Assembly: GCA_013398615.1 (NCBI GenBank)
Contig: VZSR01003807.1
Coordinates: 38,023,738 to 38,087,737, forward strand
Length of the DNA: 64,000 nt
Origin: Brachypodius melanocephalos
Lineage: Eukaryota > Chordata > Aves > Passeriformes > Pycnonotidae
Reading direction: 5' to 3'
Under the pieces are notes generated by a model that worked only from the letters and a program-made list of their open reading frames with translations, was not told the DNA's origin and ran no database searches. Position 1 is the first letter of the stretch. Each line of letters begins with the position of its first letter. Below, in pieces: positions 11,141 to 25,115 of the stretch. The translations under genes were made by a program, and so were the position numbers.

Positions 11141-14100
11141 TCTGGATTACAAGGTTTATTGATCAGGTTTTAGCATTGCAGCTGAAAAGAACCATCTAGA
11201 GAGAAATTTTGAGTCTGAGAGCCACTGATCACTCCACAGACACTGCACAGCTGGAGATAGGACAAGGTTTCAAGATGTGTAGGTTTGGGGTTAGCATGAA
11301 ACTTTCACTTACCATTGGGCCAGGAATTGGAGCTGTTGATGAATCAAAGTGGTACTTATAAGATAGGTCTGGGGATATTAATATCAGGCTCCATCTTCTG
11401 TTTTCTGATGTCTGACATTCCTCACTGGCCTATTCTTGCGTATGGATTTAGAGCTAGGTTTCATTTGTACAGGAGATCAGGGTTTGACTGGCATTGGACA
11501 TTAGTCCTCAGTTACTGTTCAATCCAGAAATAACCACCAAGCTATTTTAATAAGTCTAACAAAAAATGCCAGCGAGCCCATGGTTATTTTGGTGTCTGCC
11601 AGTGTTTCATGAATGAATTTTAGAACTAAGATTTCTTCTAAGATTTAAAATATGGGTTTTTTCAGTTAAAATTCTACCTCCTGCCCATCACTTAGTTTAT
11701 TAGATATCGGTTTGCATTCCTCACATTCAATCCCTTTCCCATTCAAGCAACCCACCTGGCTCAGTCAACTGGCAGACTTTCACACTACCCTGTGCAAACA
11801 GTTCTCCTTTTACACATGTGGTGTAAAACCACAGTCTGAACCCACAGCCACTCACAGTCTGCTCCTGCATTCACCAGTGTCATTTGAACTGAGGCTGGAC
11901 TTACTGTTGCTGAGTGTGAGATGAGTGATGTTTTTGTGCCAGTGTTCAGGCTCATGAAAGATGCAATTGGAGTAGCATTTTACTGGAAAATATGTACCAA
12001 TTTTAATATATTTTTGTGTAGATGGGGTAGATAGATTCTTGGTGTAGAAAATGAGGTTCCCTCTCTAGATCTCCAGCATTAACTGTGACTGTGGGTTGCT
12101 GCATCCTCTGGCTCTCACCTCTGTGGCACTGTGGCACATGTGCTGCTTTCAAGACCATGCTGTCATCAAACCAAGTCTCTGCCTCCTGTCTTGCTTGTGC
12201 ACAGAGATGTGGAAATATCAGCATTGTTGTAGTTCATCCCCAGCCAGCAAACAAGTCCCACACTCATTCTCCCACCAGTGAGAGTGAGGAGAGAATCAGA
12301 AGGGTAAAAGCCAAAGAATTTGTGGGTTGAGATAGAGAAAGCAAAAGCTGCACACATAAGCAAGCAATGCAGAACAAAGAATTAATTCACTGCTTCCCAT
12401 GGGCAGGCAGAAGTTCAGCCATCTCCAGAAGTGCAGAGCTCCATCCTGGACCATGTAGTGGTTACTTGGGAAGACAAGCATCATCATTCCATATGTTCCC
12501 TCCTTCTTCCTTCCTCCCCTCCTTTATGTGCTGAGCATGATGTCATATGGTCTGGAATGTCCCTTTGGTGAGTTTGGGTCACCTGTTCCACCTGTGTCTC
12601 CTCCCAGCCCCGCAAGCACCCCCAGCCCCCTCCCCAGCCTGGCAGTACAAAAATCAGAACAGGCCTTGGTCCTGTGTAAGCCCTGCTCAGCAATAACAGA
12701 AACATCTCTATATTATCAACGCTGTGTTCAACACAAATCCAAAACCAGCCACTGTGAAGAAAATCAACTCTACCCCAGCTAAAGCCAGCAGAAGCAAGAA
12801 CTAACCTTCTATTCCTGGGCAAGCTGAGAAGGATCACACTGCCCTTGGCTGACCCTCTAAGCATGGGTGGATCCATCCCAGTATTTCACTTCAGTAGCAC
12901 AGTGAAATGAGCATCCTTCATTTTTCCTTCTTCTCAAAGTGTCTCCAAAATTTATCACCAGCTTATCACCCTATCACCTCGTGAAAAGCTGTAGTTCACT
13001 AGTGAACCTATATTCAAAAGTATTTGAATAGCACAGAGAGACTTTCCCACTACAGTGTTAAGCACAGGCCAAATTCACATAAGATTGATCACTGCATGAC
13101 AACAGCAATGTCACATGCCCATAGCTTTCATTAAGTGGTAGGAAGAAGTACTTAATTTGCAATACATATTTTCTTGTTGCTCCCAGAGACCCTGAGTTAC
13201 ATTCTTTTGCACGTACAGTCTGTGTTGCCAGAAAGCTCACAGTGGCTCCCTGGCCCACAGCTGCCTATCATTTATTCCACACACAAAGTATGAATTAGCA
13301 TTCTACTCCAATTTTAAAGCTGTTCATCATTAAAATAATTTGGATGAATAAACAACACATTGGACAAACTCATGCCTTTAAAAATTGTTAGGTACTGTAG
13401 AGCTGAATCTTCTCAGTTCTGTTGTTTTTTCTGCATATTGTGTTTTTCCTTTTTGATCTTTGCCGTAGGTCCTTTATTTCCTTATTTAATATCCCTCCCC
13501 ACTCTCAAAGGGCTCAGAGTTTTCCTCGCCCCAGAAAGCAAAGGACAAGACATCAAATCCAGATCTCTTGGAAAAGAGCATAATGCACAAACCACAGGAG
13601 CAATGGGTGTTCTGAGAGTGTCTTTTCAATGCTGACTTTGTCCCCCATTTTGATGCTTTCCCATATGCTCTCTTGAAACAGGGTGAATCTCTGTTAAAGG
13701 GTCTACCTTCTGGTTTTATCCCATGTGCAAGGCTGATCCTGTATCCTTGTAAAAGTTAGCAGTACAGGATAATAGAAAAAGTATGGAGAAGGCTTTCAGT
13801 CTAAAGGAGAAATTAGAGTTGACAACCAACATGCCACCCACTTCCTATTAAAAGATAGTGGTTATTTGCTAAAGCCCTGAGGATTAAATCCTAGCATTAC
13901 CTTTAATATCAGCTTTAACAAACATCTCCCACAAATCATAAGCAGATCTTCAGATAAATTAGACTAATTCCTTATGAAAATTGCAAACACTCTCTCCAAG
14001 TTAAGAAACTGTCACAGCACAAGGAAGGCTGCACTGTTTTCTGTGCTCTCACATCCCCTTCATTTTTTCCCTGCTTGACATAATCCTTGTCAGATTGTCA

Positions 14101-17100
14101 AAGAGCATTTGCACAGTCAGTACTGGAGATGAATCAAAAGGCATTTTAACAAATTGCTGAGCCTGGATGAAAGGACCATGGGTGAACTGCCACGTTCCCA
14201 TGGAAGACACAGTCCTCTCACTACTAAACTGCAGTACATTTTCGAGAGGGACCATCCTTCACCTGCTCCTAGCCACTCAAACGTTGTACCAGCATATGCA
14301 CTAAAGCCTTTTCTTTGCTTTAAGATGTGTGGCTGCCACATTTCACATCCACACAGATACTCCTATATCCCCCAAGCAATGGCAGGGCTGTGGAAGTAGT
14401 CCCTGGCCCTGTGAGGGTCCTTTGAGCAGGGTTTGACAGTGGAAGAAGGTGGATTGACATCAGCCCCAGCCTGGAGGAGAGCCTGCCAGTGGCTACCCAG
14501 GCTGGACAATCCCATGCCAGTGCTCAAGGCCGTGTTTGTCTTTTAGTTACAAACACTAAAAAGGCTAAAAGTGTAACCACTTAACCACTGGTGAGGATGA
14601 TCAAACAAGGCTGGAAAATCTGCCCTCTGCCTCCCACCATCCCAGTTTTTAAGGAAGCGAAAGCCATCCCAGCCACATTGGCTAGAGTCTCCCCTGAGGA
14701 GAAAAACTTCCTGCTCCTTCCTAACACTTAACCCAAAAGCCCTTATAAAGAAGCCCTGAGGTGTCAAACTTTCCAGCACTGTCAATATAGGTAGAAAGGA
14801 GACCCATTTTGGCATCATGACTTACATCCCGGGAGCCTTTAAAAGCATCCCTCTGTACTGAATGTAGGGAGAAGCCCTCCACTTTGGCTAAGGAGCAGAA
14901 GTTGCCTTCACAGAGCTGGAAGTGAAGTAACTACTGCTGAATACATGGAGCTGCACATCACTATTTCCCAAAACCAGGCTGCAATGGCAGGCCTGATGCT
15001 GTCTTATGAATTGGCACCACACTCCAGAACTCCTCTGCCCCTGAAATATTTTGCAGAAGACTCCCAGGGGGGTGGTGGTATAAAAGCGGAATGAAAGATG
15101 GGAAGAATCATAAATAGGAGGGTAGGTCAGATGCCAAAGCATACTGAGGCTGGTGACAAAATGACTGTTCCCATGTGTAAGCACAGCTCTCTGTAGCACA
15201 GCTAACTTCTAGCTGTGTTCAAATGGTGGAAAGTCTGGGAATGGCATCAGCTCAGCCTTGAGAAATATGGGACATGCTGTACTTGGTGAGCAGCACCTGG
15301 AAGTGACTGGTGATCACCCACACTGTAAAGGCAGGATTGGCCTGAGAATTCTTTCCCACTAGTGCAGTTCCAAGATGCAAGTTCCCTTTCTGAGTTTGCA
15401 TTAGAGTAGCTGCATTAACTTGCTCCAGCAGAGGCGCTGCAGAAATGATACATAAAGGCATCTCATGGCAGCATGTCCATTCCTTGCTTTGCCAGCTTTG
15501 AGGAGCACCATGATTTGAAGGGTCACCAGCTGTGAATCTGGAATCACACTTTTGGCCAAAAGAGAGGGTTATCAGGAAGGTGAGGCTATTCTTCCCATAC
15601 CTGCTCTATGGTCTCTAGCTGTTATGGAGGAATGGTGAAAGTATTGTTCTGAGCTCAGACTCAAGGATCATAATCCAAAGGTTGCAGAGGCTTTTTCCAT
15701 GGCCTGTGAGTTGGTTCTCGAGGAGGCACTTTTGCTCCACCTTATTGCAATTTGTCAACAGAACTATGACTATGTTTCTAGGAGCAGTTGTGGAGAGGGT
15801 TTAAACAAAAAGTAAAGAAACTTTAGGAACTACTAACTTCTAGTGTGGTTTTCATTTTCTATTGCAGGCTTTTGCCAAAATACGTGAACTGCTTCATCCA
15901 AAAAAAAGTTTGGCTCACATTTTCAGACTAACAGATTGGGTAGTGGCAGGGATTTTAGAGGCTGGAAGAAACTTTGAAGCAGAGAGATGACAGAATAATT
16001 ATTCACAAATTGTCCACCTAAGTAAGTACCAATAACCTAAGTGTTCATACTCTTTCCAAATATACCTATTATAATTCTGGCTAAAGGGATATGTACTCTT
16101 TTCTAGACAAAAAAGCAATTAATTTCCTGGGTTTTTTCAGGAAAATATCTTGAAAGGTGTTTCTGTTTCCCTTCTTTACCCTGCCCTTCTTTTCTTCTAG
16201 TATGTCATGCTGTTTTTATAAAAGATTCTGTAAACAGCATCCCTGGATTTAATTCATACATATTACTAGGAAAAAAAGGATGCACCAGTAATAACCTCTA
16301 GTAACAGAGACACCTGGAGTCCAGAAGGTTCCTATTGTGTTGGGAAGAACAGGTATCATGGTCCAGCTTTCCCACCATGTGAGGAGTCTGTTCCACATAA
16401 TTTTTCTTGCTTCAGATTTGTCTCAAAGTGGCCAGATTCTTGCTAACTGAGAAAATTGAACCAAAAAATCATTCTCAGCTCTCGTTTTAATACAGCACCA
16501 ACTGAAAGTGGGAATGTATGCACAAAGAAACCTTCCATTCCTTTTTTGAAAAATTCCTTTTTAATCAAAGCCATGCTTTAGGGTATTTTGCTTATATGAC
16601 TTGAGGTTTTTAACCCTTTGAAATATGTAAGAGTGGAAAAGAAGGAACATTTGAGTTTTTGTAACTTTTCACTTTCCATATTTTCTTAGTTACATCACTG
16701 CTGTTCTTTTAAAGTGGTTTGCTCAGCAGAAGATATTATTTTTCAAAACCTTGTATTTGAAAAATCCAGTATTTTTGTTATTTTCTCCTAACATTCCCTC
16801 TTTCTTTCCCTAGTTTGCATTAGCAGGGATAAAGGCTTTGCTGAAGGAACAAAACTCTCTGTCACAGCCATGCAAGTGAAAGGGGCCACATGAGTGAAAT
16901 GGGCTGGAGCCTGGAACATCCTTTCCATGCTGGTATGGTTAAAACTGGCCTCAAAAGAAGGGCTTTTCGTCACTTAAGCAAGCAAGGCAGATGGAATAAG
17001 CTCAGGAATCTCACCAACTTAGTGGTGCCAATTTCACTTAACTAGTCCTTCAAGTAGAACCACACATTAGCAACTTTGAATTTTCTTCCATTTCCTTGTC

Positions 17101-17135
17101 CTTACTTTGTGGCTGAGGACTTCTTGCCAGACCCA
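11141..17135. other. unique non-coding sequence, no gene recognised
   Basis: No exon, repeat family or RNA gene recognised. A TATAAAAG string at about 15079 has no transcription unit visible near it. The longest frame, 12484-12876 on minus (130 codons), overlaps open frames on plus and has no recognisable domain. Confidence 0.55.
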
Positions 17136-17144
17136 CAAGGTATT

Positions 17145-17250
17145 TAGGCGGCCGTTTCCCATATAAGTGTCCAACTTGACAAAGTGAAATCAAAACCTTT
17201 CGCATCCCAACGAGCTATATCCTTCCTTTCCTTTGTTATTGTGAACGGCA
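17145..17250. promoter_or_regulatory. CpG-bearing patch, possible conserved element
   Basis: Several CpGs (AGGCGGCCG near 17147, TCGCATCCCAACGAGC near 17200, GAACGGC near 17243) sit in otherwise CpG-poor sequence beside a CTTTGTTATTGTG string that resembles paired SOX sites. No repeat or ORF explains it. Function is inferred from composition only. Confidence 0.2.
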
Positions 17251-17589
17251 TTTGGCTTTTATGGCATTTATTTTTCAGAGGAGGATAAAACATTTTATCA
17301 CTTATGAAAATGTGGTTACAATTTGTATGCAGCTCTATAGAATATTACTTGGAGGTGTAACTCTTGCCATGCCATTTTCTGAATAGTCTTTTTACTAAGT
17401 GTTAATGTGAGTCCCAGCAGGGTGCAGTTAGTAAACTTATGGGTGTTTAGAAGCATTACACTAAAGGCTGCATTAAATGCTGGAGCCTGCAATTAGAAAA
17501 CATGTAACTAATGCTTGCTCATACAAATTATTTCTATTGTCTGAGGTATTTGGATGCAGATTTGAATTGAGGACAATGAGGTTGTTCCC

Positions 17590-17695
17590 TTTTTCAGACC
17601 CTGCACACAAGTGTCTATACTCACACATGTACTTGCACATATGTATGTATATATACATATGTGTGCATCTATGTATGCATGTGTGCACTCTCTAA
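17590..17695. repeat. TG/CA- and TA-rich tract with inverted repeat
   Basis: Alternating purine-pyrimidine sequence. Two perfect 10-base arms, CACATATGTA at 17636-17645 and TACATATGTG at 17654-17663, flank an 8-base loop. Such tracts can extrude a cruciform or be length-variable. Three overlapping open frames here (17473-17723) come only from the repeat. Confidence 0.75.
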
Positions 17696-17879
17696 TGCAT
17701 CCAGAACCCCAAATTTGGTTCAAACTCCCTCGCTGTAGTTCTGCTGCAGTGCTCAGCAGAAGAGTTTAAGATGATTTATCCTGCAGGAGATGCCCACGCT
17801 GCCATTGCTCTCAATCCCAGATTCACCATGTCTAACTTATGCCACCTGGGAATGAGGAGCCAGGCATTGACTGAGTGAC

Positions 17880-18075
17880 TCTCTTTCCATTTAACTGCAG
17901 AGAAAACTCAGAGTCATGCTCAGGCACCTGGAATTTTGGTTGCTGTAACTTTGTGAGATTACTCATATTCCCAATGGCATGTCTGAGGTCCCACAGGAAA
18001 TCTTTGCTGAAGCTAGACTGGAAACAGAATTCCCAAGGGCAGACTAGCAGCCAAGCCCTTAAACCAGCTTTTCTT
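17880..18075 (-). mobile_element. MIR-like SINE relic
   Basis: The stretch reads like the reverse complement of a MIR. A segment resembling 'cap-tail' MIR text near 17890-17920 (TTTAACTGCAGAGAAAACTC) is followed at 17980-18070 by a segment like the GAGGTCACACAG...GGAATTGAACCC...CTTAACCA part, here decayed to GAGGTCCCACAG, GGAAACAGAATTCCC and CCCTTAAACC. MIR is an ancient tRNA-derived SINE found throughout amniotes. Divergence is high, so ends are approximate. Confidence 0.5.
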
Positions 18076-21000
18076 TCATGTAGAATGGATATGTGTGATT
18101 CAAACTGTAGTTATTCTGTAGTCAAATTCTTGATTTTCTTAATTTAGGCTGAGATTTGTTTAAGACTAATTTTAATCCATGGCCCTGCGTTAGTTTGTCT
18201 TAATCTATATAGCTGTAGAAAATAGAAATTTAAAAAAATCAGCAAGGTCTACTTTTTAAGTTTATCTGACTTTAAGTTCCTGAATTGTGTCTGAAACTCT
18301 CTTTACCATATCTTGATTACACTGCTTCATAATGTAATTATATATAAAGCCTGTCATTATTTTAGAAAATAAACTATTATAAGAAAGAATGAAAACTTTT
18401 ATTATAGTGAACATCATTGCACTAATTTGTCACTTTTTTTATACAGGCATCCTCGATATGCATCACACCTGTTGGCTTCATGGACTGGAGTCTGGAGTTA
18501 TTAACACTGAGAAATAAACCCAACTGCTGTTTTATTTCACTGATCTCCTTTTTCTGAAATGTTGTTTTACAGAATTGTTATTTTGCCATTACTGTCTGTG
18601 AGTGATGCAAAGTGAACAAGAACTCTCAGGTCCTCATGGATATAGTCTATTTCTAATCTCAGGTGTGACATTTTCCTAGTGTCACAAGTCCTTTGCAGTC
18701 CCCAGCTCTCCTTACTTCCTAGCCTGCAGACAGTGAACCTGCAGAAGGGGTGTACAAAGGGGTAAGAGGAAAGACTGACAATAAGGATCTTCCAGCAGAT
18801 TAAATATATGAAATAAATGTGTAGAAGAGATCAAAATGATATTTCGGAACAGCATTTGTAAAATTATAGGTTTTTAATGAAAACCGTAATTGAGGAAATA
18901 GTTTTTCTTTAAGAAATGTCAGTATTTACTTAGACGGCAGGAGGAGAGAGTCTTCCCAGAATGCCTAAATTTTTCTTGGTATTGGAGTTAATCTTGCAAC
19001 AGACCAAAATTTAACTTTTTTTTTTTAAAGATGGGGTGTATGGGAGGTTGGAGGTGGGGGGTAGGTGTTGGAGATCAGCAATGAAGGAAACCCTCAAAGC
19101 TTTGTTCATTCAGTGTTTTCTTGAGTACTCTACTACCTGTTGAAACCACACAACCTTGTATTTTTAATTGGAAAAAGGACAGTATGTGACTATGTCTGTC
19201 TGTGATGGCATTTTGTAGGAATGTGGGATTTGTGGGTCAAAGATGTGTTTGAAGCTATTTCTGTGGATGGCACCAGCTGCTTCTTTGCCAGTCTGGCACC
19301 AGCAAAGAGCTCGACTCCCAGAGCAGCATATGTGTCTCTTCTCATCCCATCACTGTTACCACTATTCTCTGAGCTGGAAAGGAAAACAAGGCTGTCTAAA
19401 CAAGCCTGACAGGCGGGGAAAGGGTGGCAGCAGATAGGACAGTCCTGGCAAAAATGCAGAGAATCCTTGCTGCATCTTATTTAATGCAAGACTTTCCTGT
19501 CTCAAGGAGATTTGCTTGGCTGGAACTTTAGGTATTACTATTAAAAAAAAAATTCAAAAACAAACAAGCAAAATAAATAAAATACAAAAATCCCCACCAC
19601 CAAAACAAAATGAGCTCACTTACTGTAGCAGAGGAATTGCAAAGTGCAATATTTTCCAGACTCTAGGCTAGGAAAATGTGTTGCTGTTTTTCTCCCTGAA
19701 ATCTCCAGGGACATCAAGACAATCAGCAGAAAGCAGTTTGGTTTTGTCTTAAAACCAGTGGAAAGGGTTCCCTGGTAGGCAGTGTTTCTAAGCCTTGCTA
19801 GTATTTCTCAAGACAGGTAGCAAAGCTTGCATCAGATCAATTAGTTTTCATTGCAAAAACCCCGAGTGTACCTCAGGAAACATGATATCATTTTCCTTTT
19901 TATTTCCTAAGTAGCATTACTTGGGATAGATATTCATCAAATTTGTCTTTTAATGGGCAAATGCCAGTAAAGTGATCAGAAATTAAATATCAGACACACG
20001 TATCTTTTTGGAAATGCCATTAGAAGTTTTTTATTACTCCAGGAGATAATATAAGGGTGAATTCAACTGAACTTCTGCAATCAAAGAAGGTTTAATCATA
20101 TTTGTAAGTAAACCCAATAGGCTATCCACTATCTCTGCAGGTGCAAAAGGATTCTGACTGCCAAAAAGCCAAGATGTAGTGATTGGTTCTCCTGTAAACA
20201 AACAGGAAAATGAAGCTACTGTATTGACCTTGGGATTTCCACCTATAGACGTTTTATAAATATTTGGTGATACCTAAAATGTGCTTTGAACCTGTGTTTA
20301 TTATAATATATGATACTAAAATGAAAAACAGAATAAACTCCAATTACTTCCTAAACATTTTGCCTGATAAATCTGGAACACGTTAAAAATATTTTAGGAA
20401 TAATTGAAACATTTCACACGTTCAGCATTGATGCAGCATTCTTTTTTATATCTAAACCATCTGTGTGCTACCCGGTGCTTGTCAGATGGGCACTGTGGAA
20501 AGGGTCCACTGATTTTCTGGGAATTGTTCTGGCTGAGAAAACATTTGACCAGTATAACCACACAGGTCACGATTTATTAGCCAAGGCAGCATGTCACAGC
20601 ACACAGGCAGGTATCCAACATGAAACTCGCCTCAGAAAGCTCCAACCCCTACTGTTTTCCCCTGGAACCTAATCCAGAAAACATGACTTGAGGGAGGATC
20701 CAGCAGAGGAGTTTCATGATCTTTTGCTGTTTCATGGAAATGCATTTGGAAGCTATTTTTTCTGGGGTAATCCATCATGAAATAATCATGGAATAAATGT
20801 GTCTTATATAAAGATTCAACTATTCCTCCCTTGGCTTCGCTGTCCACTGCAGTGGTCACTACAACCGAGGTCCTAATTCTGCCTTACACAGACAAAATAT
20901 CTCCTTCCCATTCCTAGACCTCATCTCTGTATTTCTGATTATCATATTAGCCTTTTTAACCACGAAATCATTTTAGGAATTCATGGATAATCGATTATTT

Positions 21001-24000
21001 GTAACAATTTCCACAGCTCTTTTCTGCTTCCAGTGATGTAGTGCCCCATCCTGTAAACACGGCTTGTACACTTTCATTTCTAAATATAAACCAGTATTTG
21101 GCTGCATTTGGTTACACCCAGCTTGTGAAGTGAGCCAGATCACCTTCACTCAGAGAAGTACTGTCATCTTTACTGCTTTCAAATCTGTGTCATCTAAAAA
21201 ATGTATTAGCAGACATTTCTGTGCTATTTGTGATTTAAATAAAGATTGTGTTGCATGGAAAGGAGAAAGGGGTGCTTTCCCTTCCACAAAGAAGCCACCC
21301 ATTGATAGTTGCCCATAAAATACCTGTGTTCAAGTCTGGTAGGTACTTTTAAAAATGCTATTTCTTTAAATTTTACTAGTTGACTCGTTTGTCAGACTTT
21401 GATTTGTTGAAATTATTTTCTGTGAATAAAATCAAGGTTGACTTGACAAGCTCCAGCTTCCCTAAAGTCGTAGTACTCGGCAGAGATTTTTACCTGTGCC
21501 TCCAGTCCCCACCATTTCCTGTGTGCCACTCTCAAACGAAAGCTAGGGTAGTCAATTTACATTTATTTGAGTCGTTCCTCTCACTTTTATTTCTTAAATT
21601 ACATACATAGCATTCATTACCTACCTAAAGAGTGAGTAAGATCCTTGGTTGCTCCTCAAGACATCTTGGGGACAATTAACCCAGACTTTCTGAACTGAAC
21701 AGAGCTGAGCAGACTTGCATTCTCCCAGTTTACTGCTAGATCAGAAAACATTTCATCAGCATCATATGATACTCATACTTCCTCCAGCTTTGATCCACCA
21801 GAACAGAGATACTTATTGAATGCATCTGTCTCATAATGTCTCATTACTAGGAGTTTAACCATCAACATTTAGTAATGGACTCACAGAAGTTCCTTTCATA
21901 CCTCATGTAAATTTATGGAAGGCATTTCTTGTCTTATGTGGAATTTAACCTCTTTTCCCCTAGGCAGTGTATGGGGGGAGAAGACGCTGGCTGCTACAGC
22001 TGAGGTTGGGAAGGCTCTAAGGAGGCAGAGCTTATATGAATCAGGCTTGAGCAAAACCACCCAAACACCTGGGAGCTTCTTCCATAGGAAGTCTCCTGGA
22101 GGAGATTTAGCCTTACAATGTTAGGCCTGGATGCCAGTTCTAAGGCTCTTGTAATGCACTTTTAAAAGCACCTTTTTTTCTTCCTGGTGAGCTGACCAGG
22201 GGCTTTCCTCCTGATCATGCTACCTGACCCGGGACACAGGATCTCTGTGCTCCCATGAGGGTGCTGCTGGTGTTGCTGAAGTCCTGGCATCAGCAGAAAA
22301 GTGATGATGATGCAAAAGAATGCCATTGCCTTAGAAAGGAGGAGCAGGACAGCCATCACTTCATCTCATCCAAGCTCTCGTGCTCAGCAGGCCACGATGC
22401 CTCACCCAAAGGTGACAGGCTGTCTCAGCTCCAGCCAGCACAGGTGAGACCGTCCTGCTGCCAGCTCACACCAGGCTCTCAGTGCTGGACAGGGGGCTCA
22501 GCAGCCTCCAGAGTGCTGTAAGGAAAGCCACAGATTTGTTGGCTGTCACTAGGCCACAGAGATCAGGACACAGCTGGAGCAGAGGGAGAAGCACCAGGAA
22601 TGTCTCTGTGGAGACCTCTGGGGCATGAACAGCGCTTGCCTCCAGCTTGAGGCTGCCCAACACTGGCACCACAGCACCTGGTGCAGGTTCCTGGGGAGGC
22701 TGCCTCGCAGGCAGGGCTCTGGCACGGTGCCCCAGACAATCCCTCATGGAGGTGTTGGTGTGATGCCCCTCACAGTCAGTGCAAACATCCCCTGAAGAAG
22801 CTTTTCCAAGCAGCCTTGAGTCTCTCTGCAGTGTGGCACAAATGCAGGCAGGTGCAGGATGGCCAGGTTGGAGCACTTGGTGCCAAGGCTTTTTCCACAC
22901 TTTTGGTGCAGCCCCTCTGCAGTCACCCCTTCCACCAGAGCCCCACCAGGACCTTCTCAGTGACCCAGCAATGAACCACCTCCCTAGGTCAGGTTCCATG
23001 TACAGAACGGAGCTGGAAGAGATAAAATAAACCCAAATCCACCCATCTGGTGCTCACTGCAGGACCTCTGCCAGCATGGAGTTCCACTGGGATACAGGCC
23101 TTACATGTTATATTTTCTGCAGATATTCTTACAATTAAAAACAGGACTACAAAGGAATCTGGGAGGGAGCTCTTGGCAGCATGTTGAAAGCCCCTGAATA
23201 ATTTTTTAAAAGAAGATTAATGTAACTGTTGCTGATACCTCTAGGGAAAAGAACAGCTCCATTCTGCAGCAGGCTGTAATTTGTAAATTGAATCTAATAC
23301 TGCCACATAAATAATACTGCAGAGATTAAATCTGGAGAAAGGTGTGAAATGGGGGAGCTACAGCATCTAAGAAACAAATGCAGCAAACACTTTTACAGTC
23401 ACTGCAGAGCAGAATGTATTAACAAACATTTCTATTGTTCAAGTCAGCTCTCTGCTAAATGAGAATAACATGCATTTTATATCACAGGGAAAGTGCCAAA
23501 TATTGCAATTTTTTTTTCTATTTCCTCGGAGCTAGCCTCTTTGGTCTCCATGTTGCAGTCTTGTGTTATTGTTCCAAGAAAACTTTTGTGTCCTCAATGT
23601 ATTCACTATAAACTGTAAAAACTCCAAGTTAATGTGAAAGCTTTGTATTTTTTTTTTGTCTGGGATAGAGGTCATGAAGCTACCAGAATGCATAATGACA
23701 TGAAAACATTACTGTCTCTTAAAAAAAATTGAGCAAAATGTAAAAATGTCCTATTTTTTTCCTTTCACCTCCTGGCACCATGTGACATCCAGAAGCCTGA
23801 TCCCAGAGTGTGAGATTTTATTGGTATTTAGAACACTCTTGTAACACTTTACTTACCATAAATAGTTATATCTACTAGAACTTATAACTAGTAAAGGAAA
23901 AAATAGACCTATATGTGCTGTTAAAGTGGTTAAAGCAGTAATTTTCTGAGACATCAGATCAAATTTGGTCTAAGGGAACATTTCACAGGCAAATGTCCCT

Positions 24001-25020
24001 TAATTCCATCCTATGATCTAAAGGTTTCTCTTTTAATTTGCTGTGTGTCCATCTCCTCTGTCCTTATACCTTCAGGCAAATTCCTCATTTGGCACAACAT
24101 GGGTAGCAGCTGGGTCACCTCCCTTCCTATGAATTGTGCTAAAGTCTGATCCCTTGCTCTGCTCCAATCTGCTCAATATCCATAAATAGGGAGAAAGGAC
24201 ATCAGCATTGGCTGTGAAGTGACCAAAGGTAGTTTTCTGCCTTTGTCATGGGCACTGCCTTGACTCTCAGGGTTCTCTGTCACTGGGAGTAGAGTGCATG
24301 CAGGGTGATGAGAGAGTTGAATCTTGTACTCTTCATCCTATTAAGTCAAACAGGCCATCTGCATTCAATAAGTCACAAAAAAAGCCCAAAAGTTTCGTAG
24401 GTCTTTGCCTTGTTTGGGGCAGCTGCCATGTTCTGGCTGCATTTTTCATTCCTGTCAAAATGCTTTTCAATGCATAGCACTTTAGGTTTTCTGATTAGAA
24501 ATGCTTGTGTGGTACCAGCCTCAAAAAAATCAAATTCAATAAAAAAAGTTGATGCCATTTTCTATTGCTATTTCTAGAATTTCCTGAAACCTCTGTAGAG
24601 ATTTAAAATTTCCAACCTGTAACAGAATATTTCTATAATTCCGGGAATTTACTATGCTTTTTCTTTTTTTTTTTTTCTTTTTTAGGGCTGAAAGACAAAC
24701 ATTTTCCAAGCCACCCAAAGAGCTGCCAGTGTTTGGGTATTATTATAAAAGATCAGAAGTGAGAGAGTTTCTAAACATGCACAGTATTAACACCTTGGAG
24801 GATGTCCGATATAACATTTAGTTGCAAATAATGCTTCACCAACAACCCTTTCAATCTGATGCACTCTAGAAGTTGCTTTCTTGCAAAGTTTCTGTTGCTT
24901 CTTGTGAACATCTTGGATTTTTTTTTTTTTTTTTTTGAGATGAAAACAAAACCCACATGGCACTTGGGCAACAAGCCATTTGTTTCTGGATTTTTGAAAT
25001 GCTTGAAGTCCCATAACTTA
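18076..25020. other. unique non-coding sequence, no gene recognised
   Basis: AT-rich and mostly featureless. 19543-19609 is an A-rich low-complexity tract, 24661-24684 is T-rich and 24918-24936 is a run of 19 T. The GC-richer part at 22160-23040 has a 177-codon frame on minus (22466-22999), but plus-strand frames (22681-22974, 22779-23030) are also open across it, and the protein matches no family I know. No splice or promoter context supports it. Confidence 0.55.
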
Positions 25021-25026
25021 CAAACA

Positions 25027-25115
25027 TGAGAACTGCTGTAGCAGGTGAGATGAAGGGCCTGTCCAGCCCAGTATCCTACACCTAATGGTGTGACAAGACC
25101 AAAGGGGAAGAGCAA
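25027..25115 (-). mobile_element. old CR1/L3-type LINE 3' end fragment
   Basis: Text such as GAACTGCTGTAGCAGGTGAG, GAAGGGCCTGTCCAGCCCAG and TATCCTACAC follows the reverse complement of the 3' end of an old amniote CR1/L3 family, recalled as '...AACTGCCATACTGGGTCAGACC...GGTCCATCTAGCCCAGTATCCTG'. It is short, diverged and truncated, and inserted with its 3' end toward lower coordinates. No coding part remains. Confidence 0.55.

Noticed and set aside
15075..15090. TATAAAAG string as a promoter
   Set aside because: No CpG cluster, initiator or downstream exon. TATA-like strings are expected by chance in AT-rich DNA.
22466..22999. 177-codon open frame on minus in GC-richer DNA
   Set aside because: Plus-strand frames are also open here and I recognise no family. 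A gene-fragment origin was considered, but nothing beyond leucine-rich composition supports it.
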